From Oxytricha trifallax (lineage: Eukaryota; Ciliophora; Spirotrichea; Sporadotrichida; Oxytrichidae), in NCBI GenBank assembly GCA_000711775.1, contig ARYC01000355.1:62001-126000 (forward strand): 64,000 nucleotides of DNA, written 5' to 3'. The translations under genes were made by a program, and so were the position numbers. Shown one piece after another: positions 25,601 through 38,700 of the stretch (its first letter is position 1; each line of letters starts with the position of its first letter). The notes beneath the pieces were generated by a model. It was not told the origin of the DNA. It ran no database searches and saw only the letters and a list, made by a program, of their open reading frames with translations.

Positions 25601-28600
25601 ATATTATAACTGGAATTAAAATGGGATTTAAATAAGTAAATCTATAATTGACAAATATTAGCAAAATGTTAAGGCTTTGTATATTTGAAGGAGTTATTTC
25701 CATTTGATAGGAATTAAAAATTAATAGTTTTAATTATGGCATTAATAATCAGCTTTTCCTTGTTTGATGAGGCAGTTAACTTACTTATTTTCTTGTGAAC
25801 AGCTTAAATATAATATTGAGGAAGTATCTACGAAGCCAGTTAATGTGCTCCTTCTATACCTTATTTTCTATTTAGAAATTCATTTATTTTACATATTCAA
25901 TTTTATTCCTGCAGTAATGACACAAGCTTTAGCATGTATGACCGCATTCCATTCTTATGTTACAAGCGAGTTTACATCCACCTTCAGGTACTTCTTAGAA
26001 ATCCTTTGGAACTTTCACTTTTGTCACAATTTTATGATTAACGCAGCAAAGATTCAAAGTTTACCCAATGAACTCATTCTTTTTAAGATATTCAAGAACT
26101 TTTTCCCAGAGCATGCTCTATTCGTCTAGAGTTACGAATTGCTTCTTTGTTTGTTAGTCAACGTACTTATAAAGGCAACTTGAGTTTCCAAAAATAAACA
26201 TACCATGCTTTGCTCTTGACAATGCCACGCATACTCTATTACTTACTTTGAGATAGCCTATATCATTTCTTTGGTTAGATCTGACCAAAGAAAGTATGAT
26301 GATGTCATTTTCTTCACCCTAAAAATTGTCTACTGTTATTACCTTAATCTTTCTGATTGGATGTTCATTTGGAAAGTTTTAAAGTTTTTTCTTGATAAGT
26401 GATGATTAAGCCATGTACAAAGAGAGTACGGTAATTTTCTCTGGATCATAACCCTACTGTAACAAGTAAAATGAAAACTTCTCAATCATTTCAGCCTCAA
26501 AGTTATTCATTTTTGACATGTTTCCCTCATCATAATCCTCTTCGTTTTGATGATCAAAGAAGTATACACTCTTTTCAATTCCTTTGATATCTGGGTACTT
26601 TTTAACTCTTTAATCATCTTCTAAGTTTGGATATAAAAATCGAATCATTTCAGATATTTCTGGCCTCATTCTTCTCTAATTTAGTAAAGTAACATACTCG
26701 AAGTCATTCTTGACAAGTCTTTCAAATAGAGACATGTTTAAATTGTAATTCTTTTCAAGCTCAAAAACTGCAGGTGAGGGTCTTAATTATTGATGATCTC
26801 CAATAAGAACCACTTGCTCAGTTTTTTAACTAAGAGCAGTCAGAATATGAGCTTCAAAAACCTCTGCGGCTTCTTCTACAATTACTATGGAATTTTGTTA
26901 TAAATTTCAATAATTTTTTAGAAAAAATTTGATATCACTACTATTTTAACAAATCAAACAAAAATTGTATAGGAATCATAATTTAAGTAAGTTATAGAAT
27001 AATAATTTAAATAAGTTATTGAGTCATAATTTAAGTAAGTTATACCAGGCTTAAGTAAGATATTGAAATTTGAATTTTTTTTATCGAAAGTCTAAAAATC
27101 TCTAAAATAGAAATCGGATATGTTATACATATTAATCCACAATAAAGTTATAAAAAGTTAATGAGAACCATATGTTTACTTTTTGGATGCTCCCTATTGA
27201 GAGAAAATTTATTCGATGATGAAAATAAAGTGCTAATATTCTATAAGCTGACTTTATGCATTTATTCAATTGTATACCTAATACTAAGTTTTTTAAATTG
27301 ATGAGCTTAATCAATTCTTTTAAAAATAAGAATGGAAAAGTTCTAGTTTTTCAAAATATCATTAAATTTTGCACAACCTGTTGTAGTCATTGCAACAATA
27401 TCTGCTTGCATTATAGCTTTAATTTAAGTCATTTCATCCTATAGCTTTCTTTGTTTAAAAAGCCTTTCACATTACTATACAAGCTCAGTTATTTCTGTGG
27501 TGTTTATATTTCTATCATCCCTACAATAGTAATTATTAAGAGACCATCTTTGTTAGAGACTAAGATTGTAAGGACCATAGAATTCAGTATCTACTTAAAC
27601 TGCTTAATTAAATTATAAACAATACAGACCACTCAATTTCATAACTACAATCTTGAATCTTTTTGACAATGAATTTAATAAATCCTAAACACCCATAAAC
27701 CCCAAAAAATTCAAGACACTCAAAGTTAGATTTATGTGTAAGGAAATTTAAGATTTCGAGGAAAAATTCAAAAATTCAGGCTTATAGAAATTTAGAAGGA
27801 GCCTAACAATTCTTAATATCGTTTCCCTTCTTATATACATTCTTCAAGAGTTCTTGAATTATCGAATATTGGTGTTTGAAACTAGCTTCTGTATAATGAT
27901 GTAAGTAGATTATATTTATCTTGTAGAATTTTAATAAGAATCTTTTTATCTTCAGAATCGAGATTCATTTCATCATCATCGTCTCTCATTTAATCTAACT
28001 CTCTTTAATCCACATCATCTTCATTGAATTCTCCAAAATCCATATAAATTATTTGTAAAAAAATAAAGCATATTTCAGTATTAGAATCTTTTCCAAACAT
28101 CTTAAGCATATACTTTTAAATCTATGATCCCAAGCCAAAATAGTACGCAAATATCTTAGTCTTAAGTAATTTTTTTAAAGAATGATGTTACTTTCTTCTC
28201 TATCTCTTTAACTTTATAATTTCCAGAATTCTCTCTAATTATTTATTGTAAAACAAGATTGACCTACTTCCAAAATCCATTATAGATATCGTCGATTAAC
28301 TTTGAAACGTAGTTTATTCTTGAATTTATAATTCCTAATGAATTTAGTTAGAAATTTAACTTTTTTAAAGTTAAACTATCTGAAGCCTAGTCTAGTTGTT
28401 CAATTGTTTGTCCATAGCTTCTTGGATACTTTATGTTATTATTCTTGATATAATCTCTCATTTAGTTCTGTTTTAAAGATTCATCTTTGCATCTCCCACC
28501 AAACCTTATGAAATTGCTTGTATAGTTGCTTATTAGATGCAAGAATTAATCTAATGCATGATTTGTGTAGCAAACTAGCAATATTGGACCTTTTTCTTTT

Positions 28601-31600
28601 CTCCACAAGTCTTTGTTTTCAATCATTAACCTGACATAATGTTCTCCTACGTAAGTTTTACCAGTTCCTGGGGGCCCTTGAATGATTGCAAGCTCTTTAT
28701 AAAAGCAAGTTCGGATTGCTTGAGTTTAACTGTTGTCAAAAGAAGCCTTTTAAATTCCAAGATTGATTCTTTAATTGAAATAATTCAGCTGTCCATATTA
28801 ATCTAATTCAGCTAGTAATGGAGGAGGATCTATGTTACATTATAGAATAAAAAAATAGGTATTTAAAGTTTTGAGTCTGTTCACCAATCAAATATTTCCT
28901 AAGTGGCAAATCTTCCCATTTGTCCATGTCCTTTATTTTTTAGAGCACATGCTTATAGGATTCGAAGTAAGCAGTAGACTCGATCATTTTGAATTGTAGG
29001 CCTTTGTTTTTAAGATAGAAATCTAGGACTGTGTTTTGCTTCTTTTTATAATTAAAGCTTTAATTATCGTCATCTGATAAATCAGAGTTATCCAAGTTTA
29101 CGAAATTCTATTTTTCATTGACTTCTCCCTCTATGATTAGCTCAACTGTAATATCTGCGAAATTATGCACTCTAGATGTTTCAGTCATTTAAATAAAAAG
29201 AAAGAAATATATATTTTTCTCTGGTCTCTTTCAACAACTATGCAAAAGTTGATTGATTTAAAATTGTCATTGCTTATCATCAGCAAAGACCCAGGTAACA
29301 ATTATTGCTTGGTAAATATGATTTTAAAAAAGAAATTTGTTAAATTAGTATTTTCTTTCAGTGTTTCATTATCAGAAATATGGATGTCTAATAATTAATC
29401 AAAGCTTAATTTTCAATTAAAATATAGTTAAAGATTAATAAGTTATAATTTATTATCCATTTAATATTTGTGGAAGTAGTCTTTTATAATTATAGAAATT
29501 TATTTCAATATTTAATTTTTTTTATTTGAATTATAAATATATAAAATTTTAATTTATTAAATTGAGTTTTTTAAAATTTTCATAAACAAAATAACCGTTA
29601 AAATGAATGATAAAGTTGTACAGCTAATTATAATTTTTCTTTAAAAGTTAAAAAGAACTATCTAAATCCAAACTATAAAAACAATAATAAAAACTCAATT
29701 AATATTGAATACTTTAATTCAATTTCTTTGATGAGTTCCAATTCTAAGATCTATCATCATAGATTCTAATTATCATGGTAAGACCTTGATGAACTCTTGT
29801 AATAAACTTAATTAAAATTACTCTTTAAAAAAATAACTTTATATATATATATATATAATTTAATGACATCATTAATTGACACATTTAAATCCCTAAACAT
29901 TCTAAGTATTCATTCTAATAAAACTATAAATCTACATGTTAAGTTATATGCTATTATTTGTATATTTAGAAATTTAATGAATTATTTATGATAGATTGCT
30001 TAATTATGGGATTTTATAATTCTCAAATACTCTGCACCCACTATTTCTTAGCTCATTAGAGAATTCTTTCTGATTCATTTGCATAGAACTATTATAAAAT
30101 CTTTAACATCTTAAAAAACTTACGATTGCATTAATTTAAGGCCTTTTCTTAAAGGATCAATTGCGTCTTCTCTAAGAAGTCTGAAAATTAAATCCAGATA
30201 GTCATGTTTATCTATGAATCTTCCTCCTTAAGCTGGCATTGCCCTTAGGAAAACACAATAATAATGTTTTAATAAAATTAGAAAGGTTTTCCTGGTTGAG
30301 TAAAAAAGAATATAAACATGTTAAAAATTATTTGTAAGCTCTTGTAAGGTAGGTATGATACTGATATTCTAAAAGTCATCGGGAGGCTTGACTTTGTATT
30401 ATTTTGAGAATCATAAGAAAAAAAACTAAATAATTTATAGTCTTCATCTTTATTTTTAGCGGCAGCTCTTCTATCTTGTTTTATTTGCTATTCTTTGAAC
30501 TTTTCATGCATTATTAAAACTCTAGCATTTTTCTACTTCTCTTTGAGGTCTTTTGACATTTAGCTTAATTTGTTTACTTCAAGCTATAAATTATCAAAGT
30601 CATCATATTAAAAGAATTAATTTATAATCATATCTATCCTTTAAATAAGGGAGTTCATCTTTAATGTAGCTTCTTAGATTTGCGATTGGGAACTTGTCTG
30701 CTTAAGATCTAAACTTCTCGAGCAGAAGATTGAATAATTCAATCATAGTCTTAAGGTCTTCAAGTCTTTCCAAGAAATTAGACATACTTTTCATGCTAGA
30801 GCTTAGCTAAGAGAAGTAAGTACTTGCTATATTTTAATAGAAGTTTGATGCATTGAATGCAGAGTATAAGAAAATAAACAAAATGGAATTAGAAAATTTT
30901 CTCATTCCAATAGAGATAATTTAATAGATTAGTATATATTGTTCTTGTATTCTTAATAAATTAAAGACTTGTCCAATAGAAGATTATGCAGTACTCTAAT
31001 GAAGAGTGAGTATAATCCTACTGAGAAATTTGTTATATTAATTGTCTCTGTTAATGAAGAATAGTCATTAAGTTTCTCTACAATCTGATCAGAATTAAGT
31101 CTTAGTAAAGCTTCCAAATCTTTATAAGAAATAAATCTTGCTTTTTTACTTGGCTATTATTGTGAATTTTTGTTGCCAAAATTTTAGGGTTTTTTGTCAG
31201 ATTACTGAATGAAATTTTTGTGGTACTATTTTTAATCAGAATTTTAATTTTTCTAAAATCTTGTGAATACATCTGATTCAGGACTTGGAGGTTTTTTCAA
31301 GAATCCTTATGTTTATTGAGGTTTTACAGATCTATTAAACCAGCTTTCTAATAATTATATTGACAAATATTTTAAATTCTTGTACGACTCCTCGTACTGT
31401 AAATCCACCTTGTCCTCTTGTTGTTTGAGTATTTATTTATTCTTTATCTTCTTCAACTTGGCCTAAATAGAAAAAGAAGTTATTTACAATTATATAAAGT
31501 AATAAATCAATATTAGGTTCTTAGAATATATAGTACTAAAATTATAGTATATTTATATTTTTTGTTGTACTTTAATATAGAAATTATTATATAAATCACA

Positions 31601-31768
31601 GTTAAATAGTTAGTACAACTTACCAAAAGTAGGGCGTTTCTTTTTATTTTGATTTCCACCTCTGAAGAATCTTGGTCTCTCTGACTGCTCCATTTAATTT
31701 CCTTCGTTATTTCTCTAGTTGATAATTAATCTTTTCATTTGAAGATTTATGTTTCTGAAACTTTCCAT
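22678..31768 (-). CDS. ZNFX1-like: ZNFX1-type helicase, copy 2
   Basis: Closest relative of copy 1, in the same order and orientation. Starts at ATG 31768 ([18 protein letters not shown]) and ends at TGA 22680-22678. Visible on the minus strand: weak RG-rich tail (about 31680 and 31425-31385); P-loop GPPGTGKT (about 28690-28660); [10 protein letters not shown] (about 28560); EEAAE (about 26885); RRMRPE-type motif (about 26670); VALSRAKHG (about 26220); NFX1 fingers (about 25980-23940); RZ finger [13 protein letters not shown] (about 22840-22790). Many introns match positions in copy 1; the coding frame is interrupted by an IES at 26887-27336. One intron near 27600-27820 is about four times longer than in copy 1 and its donor reads AT instead of GT. 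Apparently functional after DNA elimination, but that intron leaves some doubt. Confidence 0.85.
26887..27336. mobile_element. IES in ZNFX1 copy 2, pointer ATGGA
   Basis: It interrupts the codons just after [13 protein letters not shown] stands at 26887-26891 and 27332-27336. Removing 445 bp joins the flanks into the arrangement seen in copies 1 and 3. The ends are not GT-AG on the coding strand. Inside, a motif close to TAATTTAAGTAAGTTAT repeats three to four times at about 26980-27060. Confidence 0.9.
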
Positions 31769-32731
31769 ATGTTAAGTTTATATAGATACCTTAAAGCTTT
31801 AAAGTTTATTAATTATTAAATTAATTAAGATTTGCCTTTTATATCTTGAATTTTAAGTTAAAATATAAAATAAACAATTTTAAATCATATAATAAAATTA
31901 AAAATTTTTAATTTTCCTATTTAAATGTATATTAAAATGTAAATTTATCAAGTGAATAGGTTTTGACACATTTAAAATTATAATTTAAATAAAAATATGC
32001 TTAAATAAAATATTTTGATAAATTTTATATGAGGTTTTAAAAAAAATATTAATGGTTAAATTCTTATAGGAATAAAAAACTATGCACTTTCTACAATTTG
32101 AAAAGAAATAATAATAAATTTAATTTTTGGAATTTTTAATAAAATAAAAATAGTAATATTAGATTTTTTTCATACCAAAATATTAATTTTTGTTCTCAAA
32201 TTTATTTTTATAAATAATATTTTTGATTAGAAATTTATTTAGATTTAATTTTGAAATGTTATCTTTTAAGTTTTAAGAATTAATTAATTATTCCCACAAA
32301 AAATGCATTAATTCTATAAATTATATGAATCTGTAATTTTTAGTCAATTTTTTTGTAATACTATCTAGCTCTTACTATACAAAAAATATATAAGAGAATA
32401 AAAAATATGAGAATATTGATAGAAAATACTCATTATATAGCTTTTTAGATATTTGCTAATGATTAATACAAATTTTAATAAATCATGACATTTTAAAAAT
32501 TAAAAACTATTTATTAAAGCTTCTAGAATATTAACTTAAATATGATATTTTTATATTTAATAATTACTATAGTTTTGTTAAAAATTTATGTAGATCAATT
32601 TTGAATTATAATGTAAATAAAAAAAGAATTATAAATGTAATTGATAATTTTCTGTGTGAATTGTTTTGTATTTTTTTAATTCAATAAATTCCATAAAATA
32701 TAATTAATGTTCTAAAATAAGAAATTAATCA
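31769..32731. other. AT-rich spacer between ZNFX1 copies 2 and 3
   Basis: Extremely AT-rich, with no credible open frame, RNA gene or terminal repeat. It contains the upstream region of copy 2 and the 3' flank of copy 3. Confidence 0.6.
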
Positions 32732-35700
32732 TCATTCTTCTTTGTCTTCTAAACCACTTAAAATTTGTGGTTAATAATTTTAAGGATCCGATGAAGCTCT
32801 AATTGAATCATTAACTTCATCTAAATCTTCAATCTATTAAAATTAATCTTGGCTAGGCCCTCCAATAGTTTCTTAACACTTCGGGCATATTCTTTCATTC
32901 TCAATTTCTTCACAGCGACCACTCTCAATAAAATGAGCATTTGGGCATTTATAATAGAGTCCAGTACCCAGACTATTCGCTAGCCCAATTATCCCGATTA
33001 TTTCTCTGTAATTAAAATGACTGTCTATCAGTTCTGCCTACTTAAACATTTCAACTTTTTTATCTTTAGGAAGAACGAACTTCTGGTCAAGTATTTACTT
33101 AATATAATCGTGGCACAAGTCAGTTTATTCTTTATCAGATTATCTGTTCATATTATAATGATGTATGAACGTTCCATATGCAACTAAATTAACAAATCAA
33201 ATATAAAATAAATTGTTTAAATAAAGTCAAACTAAAAAATTAAATTTTCAAATAAAATTAGAAAATTATTATTGAATTAGATACTACAATTTCAATTCAT
33301 TTATTTTTAATTATTTTACTTTATATAGCTCATTAGTTCTAATTTGATTGCACAGTCTCTTAAAATAGATTCATTATCTTTCGATTTGCCGTACACATAT
33401 TCCCAACGTTTAAATATTAAGACTATATTTTTCTACTGATCAATTTCAATATCATTTAGTCTAATTTCAAGCTAAAATAAAATTAAATTTAAATTAAAAT
33501 CATTTTTATTATTCAATTTTACTTAAATCTTATTGGAAGCAATTTAAATTTCTCCATTAAAAAGTTATGTTTGTCAAGAGTTCTGCGCTTAATTTAAATA
33601 TAAATATTATTAAGATATTTAATTTGGTTCATATCTTCTAAAGTCTAATTTATTTAATTTTGATATTTTAGACATTTCCTGATGCTTTGTTGGCATTTTA
33701 TACATTTAGGAAGTTTCATAATTAAATAATTTTATAAATTCACTTGTCCTTCTTCTTTCCAAGTTTAATTTTAATAATAAATTGCTAAAATATGTTTAGA
33801 TTTCTTTATCAAGACTATTTGAATCTAAAATATGGCCACAGTCAATTTATACAAAAGTAGCTTCAGAATCTTGTTCAGAACCATATGCTAAAGAGAATAC
33901 TTCAAAATATTAAAATATTTGAATTTTAATTCATGATCAGGATTGCAGATTCTACATATTTAAGGGCATTTCTCTCCGCATAAACCAATACAATTATGCC
34001 CACATTCAAGAATTTATTCGCATTTTTAAGTACAAAGCTCTTTGTTACAAGGCTCTGAACATTCTTTATCGCATTAAAAATGTTTACATTTAATAGAGCA
34101 AGTTTCTGAACTAATCATAAAATTAATTAATAAAACACAGCACGCATGGTTCATAGCATTTTTTGGGACATAAACTATGAATGCATTTATTTTCGCATTA
34201 TTCTTGACATAAAATTGATGCTGTACCACATTTTTAAGTTGCTACATGTCCACATTAAAAGGTCCTCTCTATCTGAAATTCACACTTCTTATGTAAATTA
34301 TCTTTCTTGCAAGTTCCACAATTTCCTTAACAATTATGACCACAGTCTAATTTAGCATTGCACTTATTATAGCAACTAAAATTGTTCTCAAACTCTTTGG
34401 GATCCTAATAACATTTTAATTCTACCTCGTGACCACATGGTAGTGTTTTAACAACATTAACTTAAAATATGGTAAATATTATTAAAAAACTCCACACTTT
34501 AAATTAGAGCAATCAATATGACACGGTTGTTTGCACGAATGTCCGCATGGCTTTACAATTTTGCATTGTTTGGTTTCATCCCAAATTCTTAAGCCAATTA
34601 TTACTGATTTATAAAAATTTCTTATCTCATTCAAAATTTTAAGAAAAAGTATTAAATTGAATTGATTTATAATTTTATTTAAATTGCAATTTATTTTAAT
34701 TAATTAAAGATTGTATTAATATTTAACACTTTATCAAAAATTTAATAACGATGTTATACTATATATTACTATTACGTTAAGAATCACGCTTTATATTCGA
34801 CGAAAAATTTGATTTTAAATATACTTTTTAACATAAAATATTTTAAAAGTAAACCAAACTTATTTCAAAATCTTAAAAGAAAATAACTAGATCATATTCA
34901 TTTTCAACTTTAATTAGATATTTTATACAAAAATATATACATGATATAAAGTGAGGGGTCAAATTGTTCATTACATTTCGATGATTTTTTCAAATTGCAC
35001 TATACATTTTTGGTATGACCACATGATTAAAATGTTATATCTATCTTTTTATACCCATTAATTTTAGAAATAAGAAATTAAATTCATAAAATTTTATTGA
35101 GTTTTAAATGTCTATATATAAATGATTAATAATAATTTATTTCTCACTTTTGATTTTAAATTGGTAATGTTTAATTTTTTTTATTTTTCTTATTTTACAA
35201 ATACTTTCAATAAACTAGTTTTCTCCAAATTTAATTGTTAACTAAAGTATTTATAAAAATTAGTCTAAATTATTACTAATCCATGTTGACGAAGAGGAAT
35301 ACAAAATTACGACTTAGTTATCTTGAATGCAAATGATGTAAGTAGAAAATGGGAAAATTTAAAAAACACATATTGCTACTCATTGAGTCGTTTGAGAAAT
35401 AAATGCTGCATACACAACTTCTGGAGAAATGTAATCAGGAGTTCCAAAAATAAGTAGGGTAGGTAAATAATTCTAAAAATCCTAATGCCATCTTTAATAA
35501 TTTATGGCTCCTATATATTATACATATATTAGTAATAATTAATATTGATTATTATATATTAGAAATCTCTATTTAAATTTTTATCTTTTTTTTAAATTTC
35601 CTTGCCTTAAGCGATTCACTACACTACTACTATTTATAAAAATTGTATAAAATTAAAGTTTTAAGAATTGAAATTTCTGAATATTTCATCAATATTTTAA

Positions 35701-38700
35701 TTAATAATTTTAAAATATGAGGGTTTTATTGTCTAACATGGTTGAGGTTTATCTGAACATTAAAAGCATTTATAGCTGCAAGGATGGCCACATAAATGCT
35801 TCCTTCCACATTCTTGTAAACATTTAAATTTACTGTGGCCAGTAGAAGCTTATTCATAATAATGGCAAACTATTTTACAGGCATGACCACAATTTAATCT
35901 TGCATTCAATCAAAAATAATTTGATATTAGGTTCGATTAATCGCTTAATTTCTTAATGAAATAAAAATTTTCCTACCAATCATATAGTATAAATTAAAAC
36001 TGTAATTATTGTAATTACAAAGCTGTTTACATCCTCCTTCTGGGACATTTTAAAAATCTTCAGGATTTTAAATTGCAGTAGCGTTTTTATGCTTCTCACA
36101 ACATAAGTTTAATGCTGGACCTAATAGCTTATTTTTTCTAAGATAATCTAAGACTTCAAACCATAGCTGTTATAGTAAAAAATTTAATATTATTTTACTA
36201 ATAAACTTTCATTTAAACTATACTAACCTTCTATATTATTTTTGTTTTGATTCTTCTATCTTTCTGCATGATTATCCAAACATGAAGCATTTCCGAAAAT
36301 AAACATTCCATGTTTAGCTCTAGATAAAGCCACACAAACTCTGTTACTCACATCCAGATACCCTATTGAATTGCTTTAATTTGATCTGACCAACGAAAGT
36401 ATTATGATATTGCAAACATCAATTTGAAAATAAGATATTAAAATAGTAATTAATAGAGAAAATTGCTTATTTAATTTTCCTTTTTTTTATTTTTATCATA
36501 AAAAAAGTAGTCACTAGATTAATATATAATTAATTTTTTATCTTTGAAATTTAATGTGAATATAAAAAAGTTTTAATAAGGAAGTTTCAAATATTTTTTC
36601 TCAAAAAGTAAATAAAATTTATAATAAAATTTATTTTTACAAATTAGTAGAGATTAATAAATTCTTAGTTATTCATAAAATTTAGGGAAATTAAAGTTAT
36701 CTTAATCATATCATTTTCTTCTCCTTAGAAATTATCAACAGTAATAACCTTAACTTTTCTCATTTCATGCTCTTTTGGATATTTATCCATAATTTCACGC
36801 TTAATTAGCATAGATTAAAAAATAAATAAATATCAAGATTAGGCCATATAAAGAGAAAGTATGGTAATTTTTTCTGGCTTATAGTTTTACTTAAGTAGAT
36901 ATACTGTAAATCTTTCAATCATGGCTCCTTCAAATCTGTTATATTTTGACATTAGCCCTTCATCTCTATCTTCTTCATGCTAGTGATCAAAGAAGTATAA
37001 ACTTTTATCTACTCCCCTAATAATTGGATATTTTTTCACATTTTCCCCATCAACTAGATTAGGGTAGATCAATTTAACAATTTATGAAATTTCAGGTCGC
37101 ATTCTCCTTTGAGTTGTTAAAGTAATGTATTCATAATTATTCTTGACAAGTCTTTCAAATAATGACATGCTTAGATTATATTTTTTCTCAAGTTCATAAA
37201 CTGCTGGGGCTGGCTTTAGTTGCTAATGATCACCAATAAGCACCAAATGCTCAGAGTATTGACTAAGTGATGTTATTATATGAGCTATTTAGAGTAATAT
37301 TCATAATTTAAATTCTTTACTAAATGATAATAATAAAATCTCAAATATGAGCTTCAAAGACTTCAGCAGCTTCTTCAACTATAACTATCGAGAATTGAAT
37401 GTTTCTAAGAATGTCATTAAACTTAGCACAGCCGGTAGTTGTCATTGCCACTACATCTGCTCTGTTAATAGCTTTTATCTAAGTTTTAATATCATGATCT
37501 TTTTTACTTTTATATGCAATTTCATATTTTGCAGCAAGCTTTTAAATATTCCCTAAGTTATCTTCAGATTTTTATTGCATAACGAAGTAATTATTTAACT
37601 CCCATCTTTAAGTCAAAGAAAGTTTAAAAAGCTCAATATTGTCATTAAAATGATTTTTGCTGAAGAATCTCATATTTAAATATGGTGGAGGTTACAAGCC
37701 CCTTCTTAAGTTTCCTGCTTCATATATAAAAATACTTTTTTTATCAATTTGTATAAATCTATATCACGATATTTGTGAACAAATTTTCTTATTTTTTAAT
37801 CATTAATTAACTATCATGTCTTGATGTAGATTATAATAATTAATGAAAAATATATTATTTTTAATTAATACAAAAAGTTTTTATTAATTTTTGAATTTGT
37901 AATGAGACTAGAGATAGTTTTAAACTTTAAAGTTATAATTTAAAAATGTTCCTTAATATAGGAAAAGCCCGATATTAATGCAGTGGTTTATGCATTTTTC
38001 CTAAAAATTATTGCAAATAAGGAAGTGTTTGTGAAAGTATTTTGAAATTTTAAATTGAATTATGGATTCTTATTTATTTAAACTAGAGACAGCTTAATCA
38101 GTAATTTGATTTATAATTTCTCAATATTTTAGCGAATTCTTCCTTAAAAGAATTTAAATGATTGGACAGGAAACTTTTCCCTCAATATTTAAATTTAATT
38201 ATCTCAAAACATTAAAAATTCTCATACCTGTTTATATACAATCTTATATTGATTTTGATTCAGCATAAAACTTGCTTTGTAATTGAGGATCGTACTATAT
38301 TTAAATAAAAATTTTTTTAAATATAAGCTAGTATTAAATAATACAATATTGATTCATTAAATAAATAATTATTGTAATATTAAGTTAGTGTCTTTAATTT
38401 TTCACTTATTTTAAAATAAACTTCTTTCTTTTAATTAATTGATAATCCAGCTTTCATATCTCCGTGAATTATTAAATTATAAATAATATAAAAATGTAGT
38501 CAAGTTCTCTTTGATCAAAATCGTCTTCGTTTAGTTCTGGTCTTTCTTATACATTATTTTTTATTTAATTTCAAATTATTTTATGATTTTTAAAATTTAA
38601 ATTATTGCCATCCTGATACCATTTCCAAATATCTTCTAAATACTTTCTTGTATCTATTATTTAAATTTGGGAGGAGGTGGATATTCTTCCCATTATTAAA

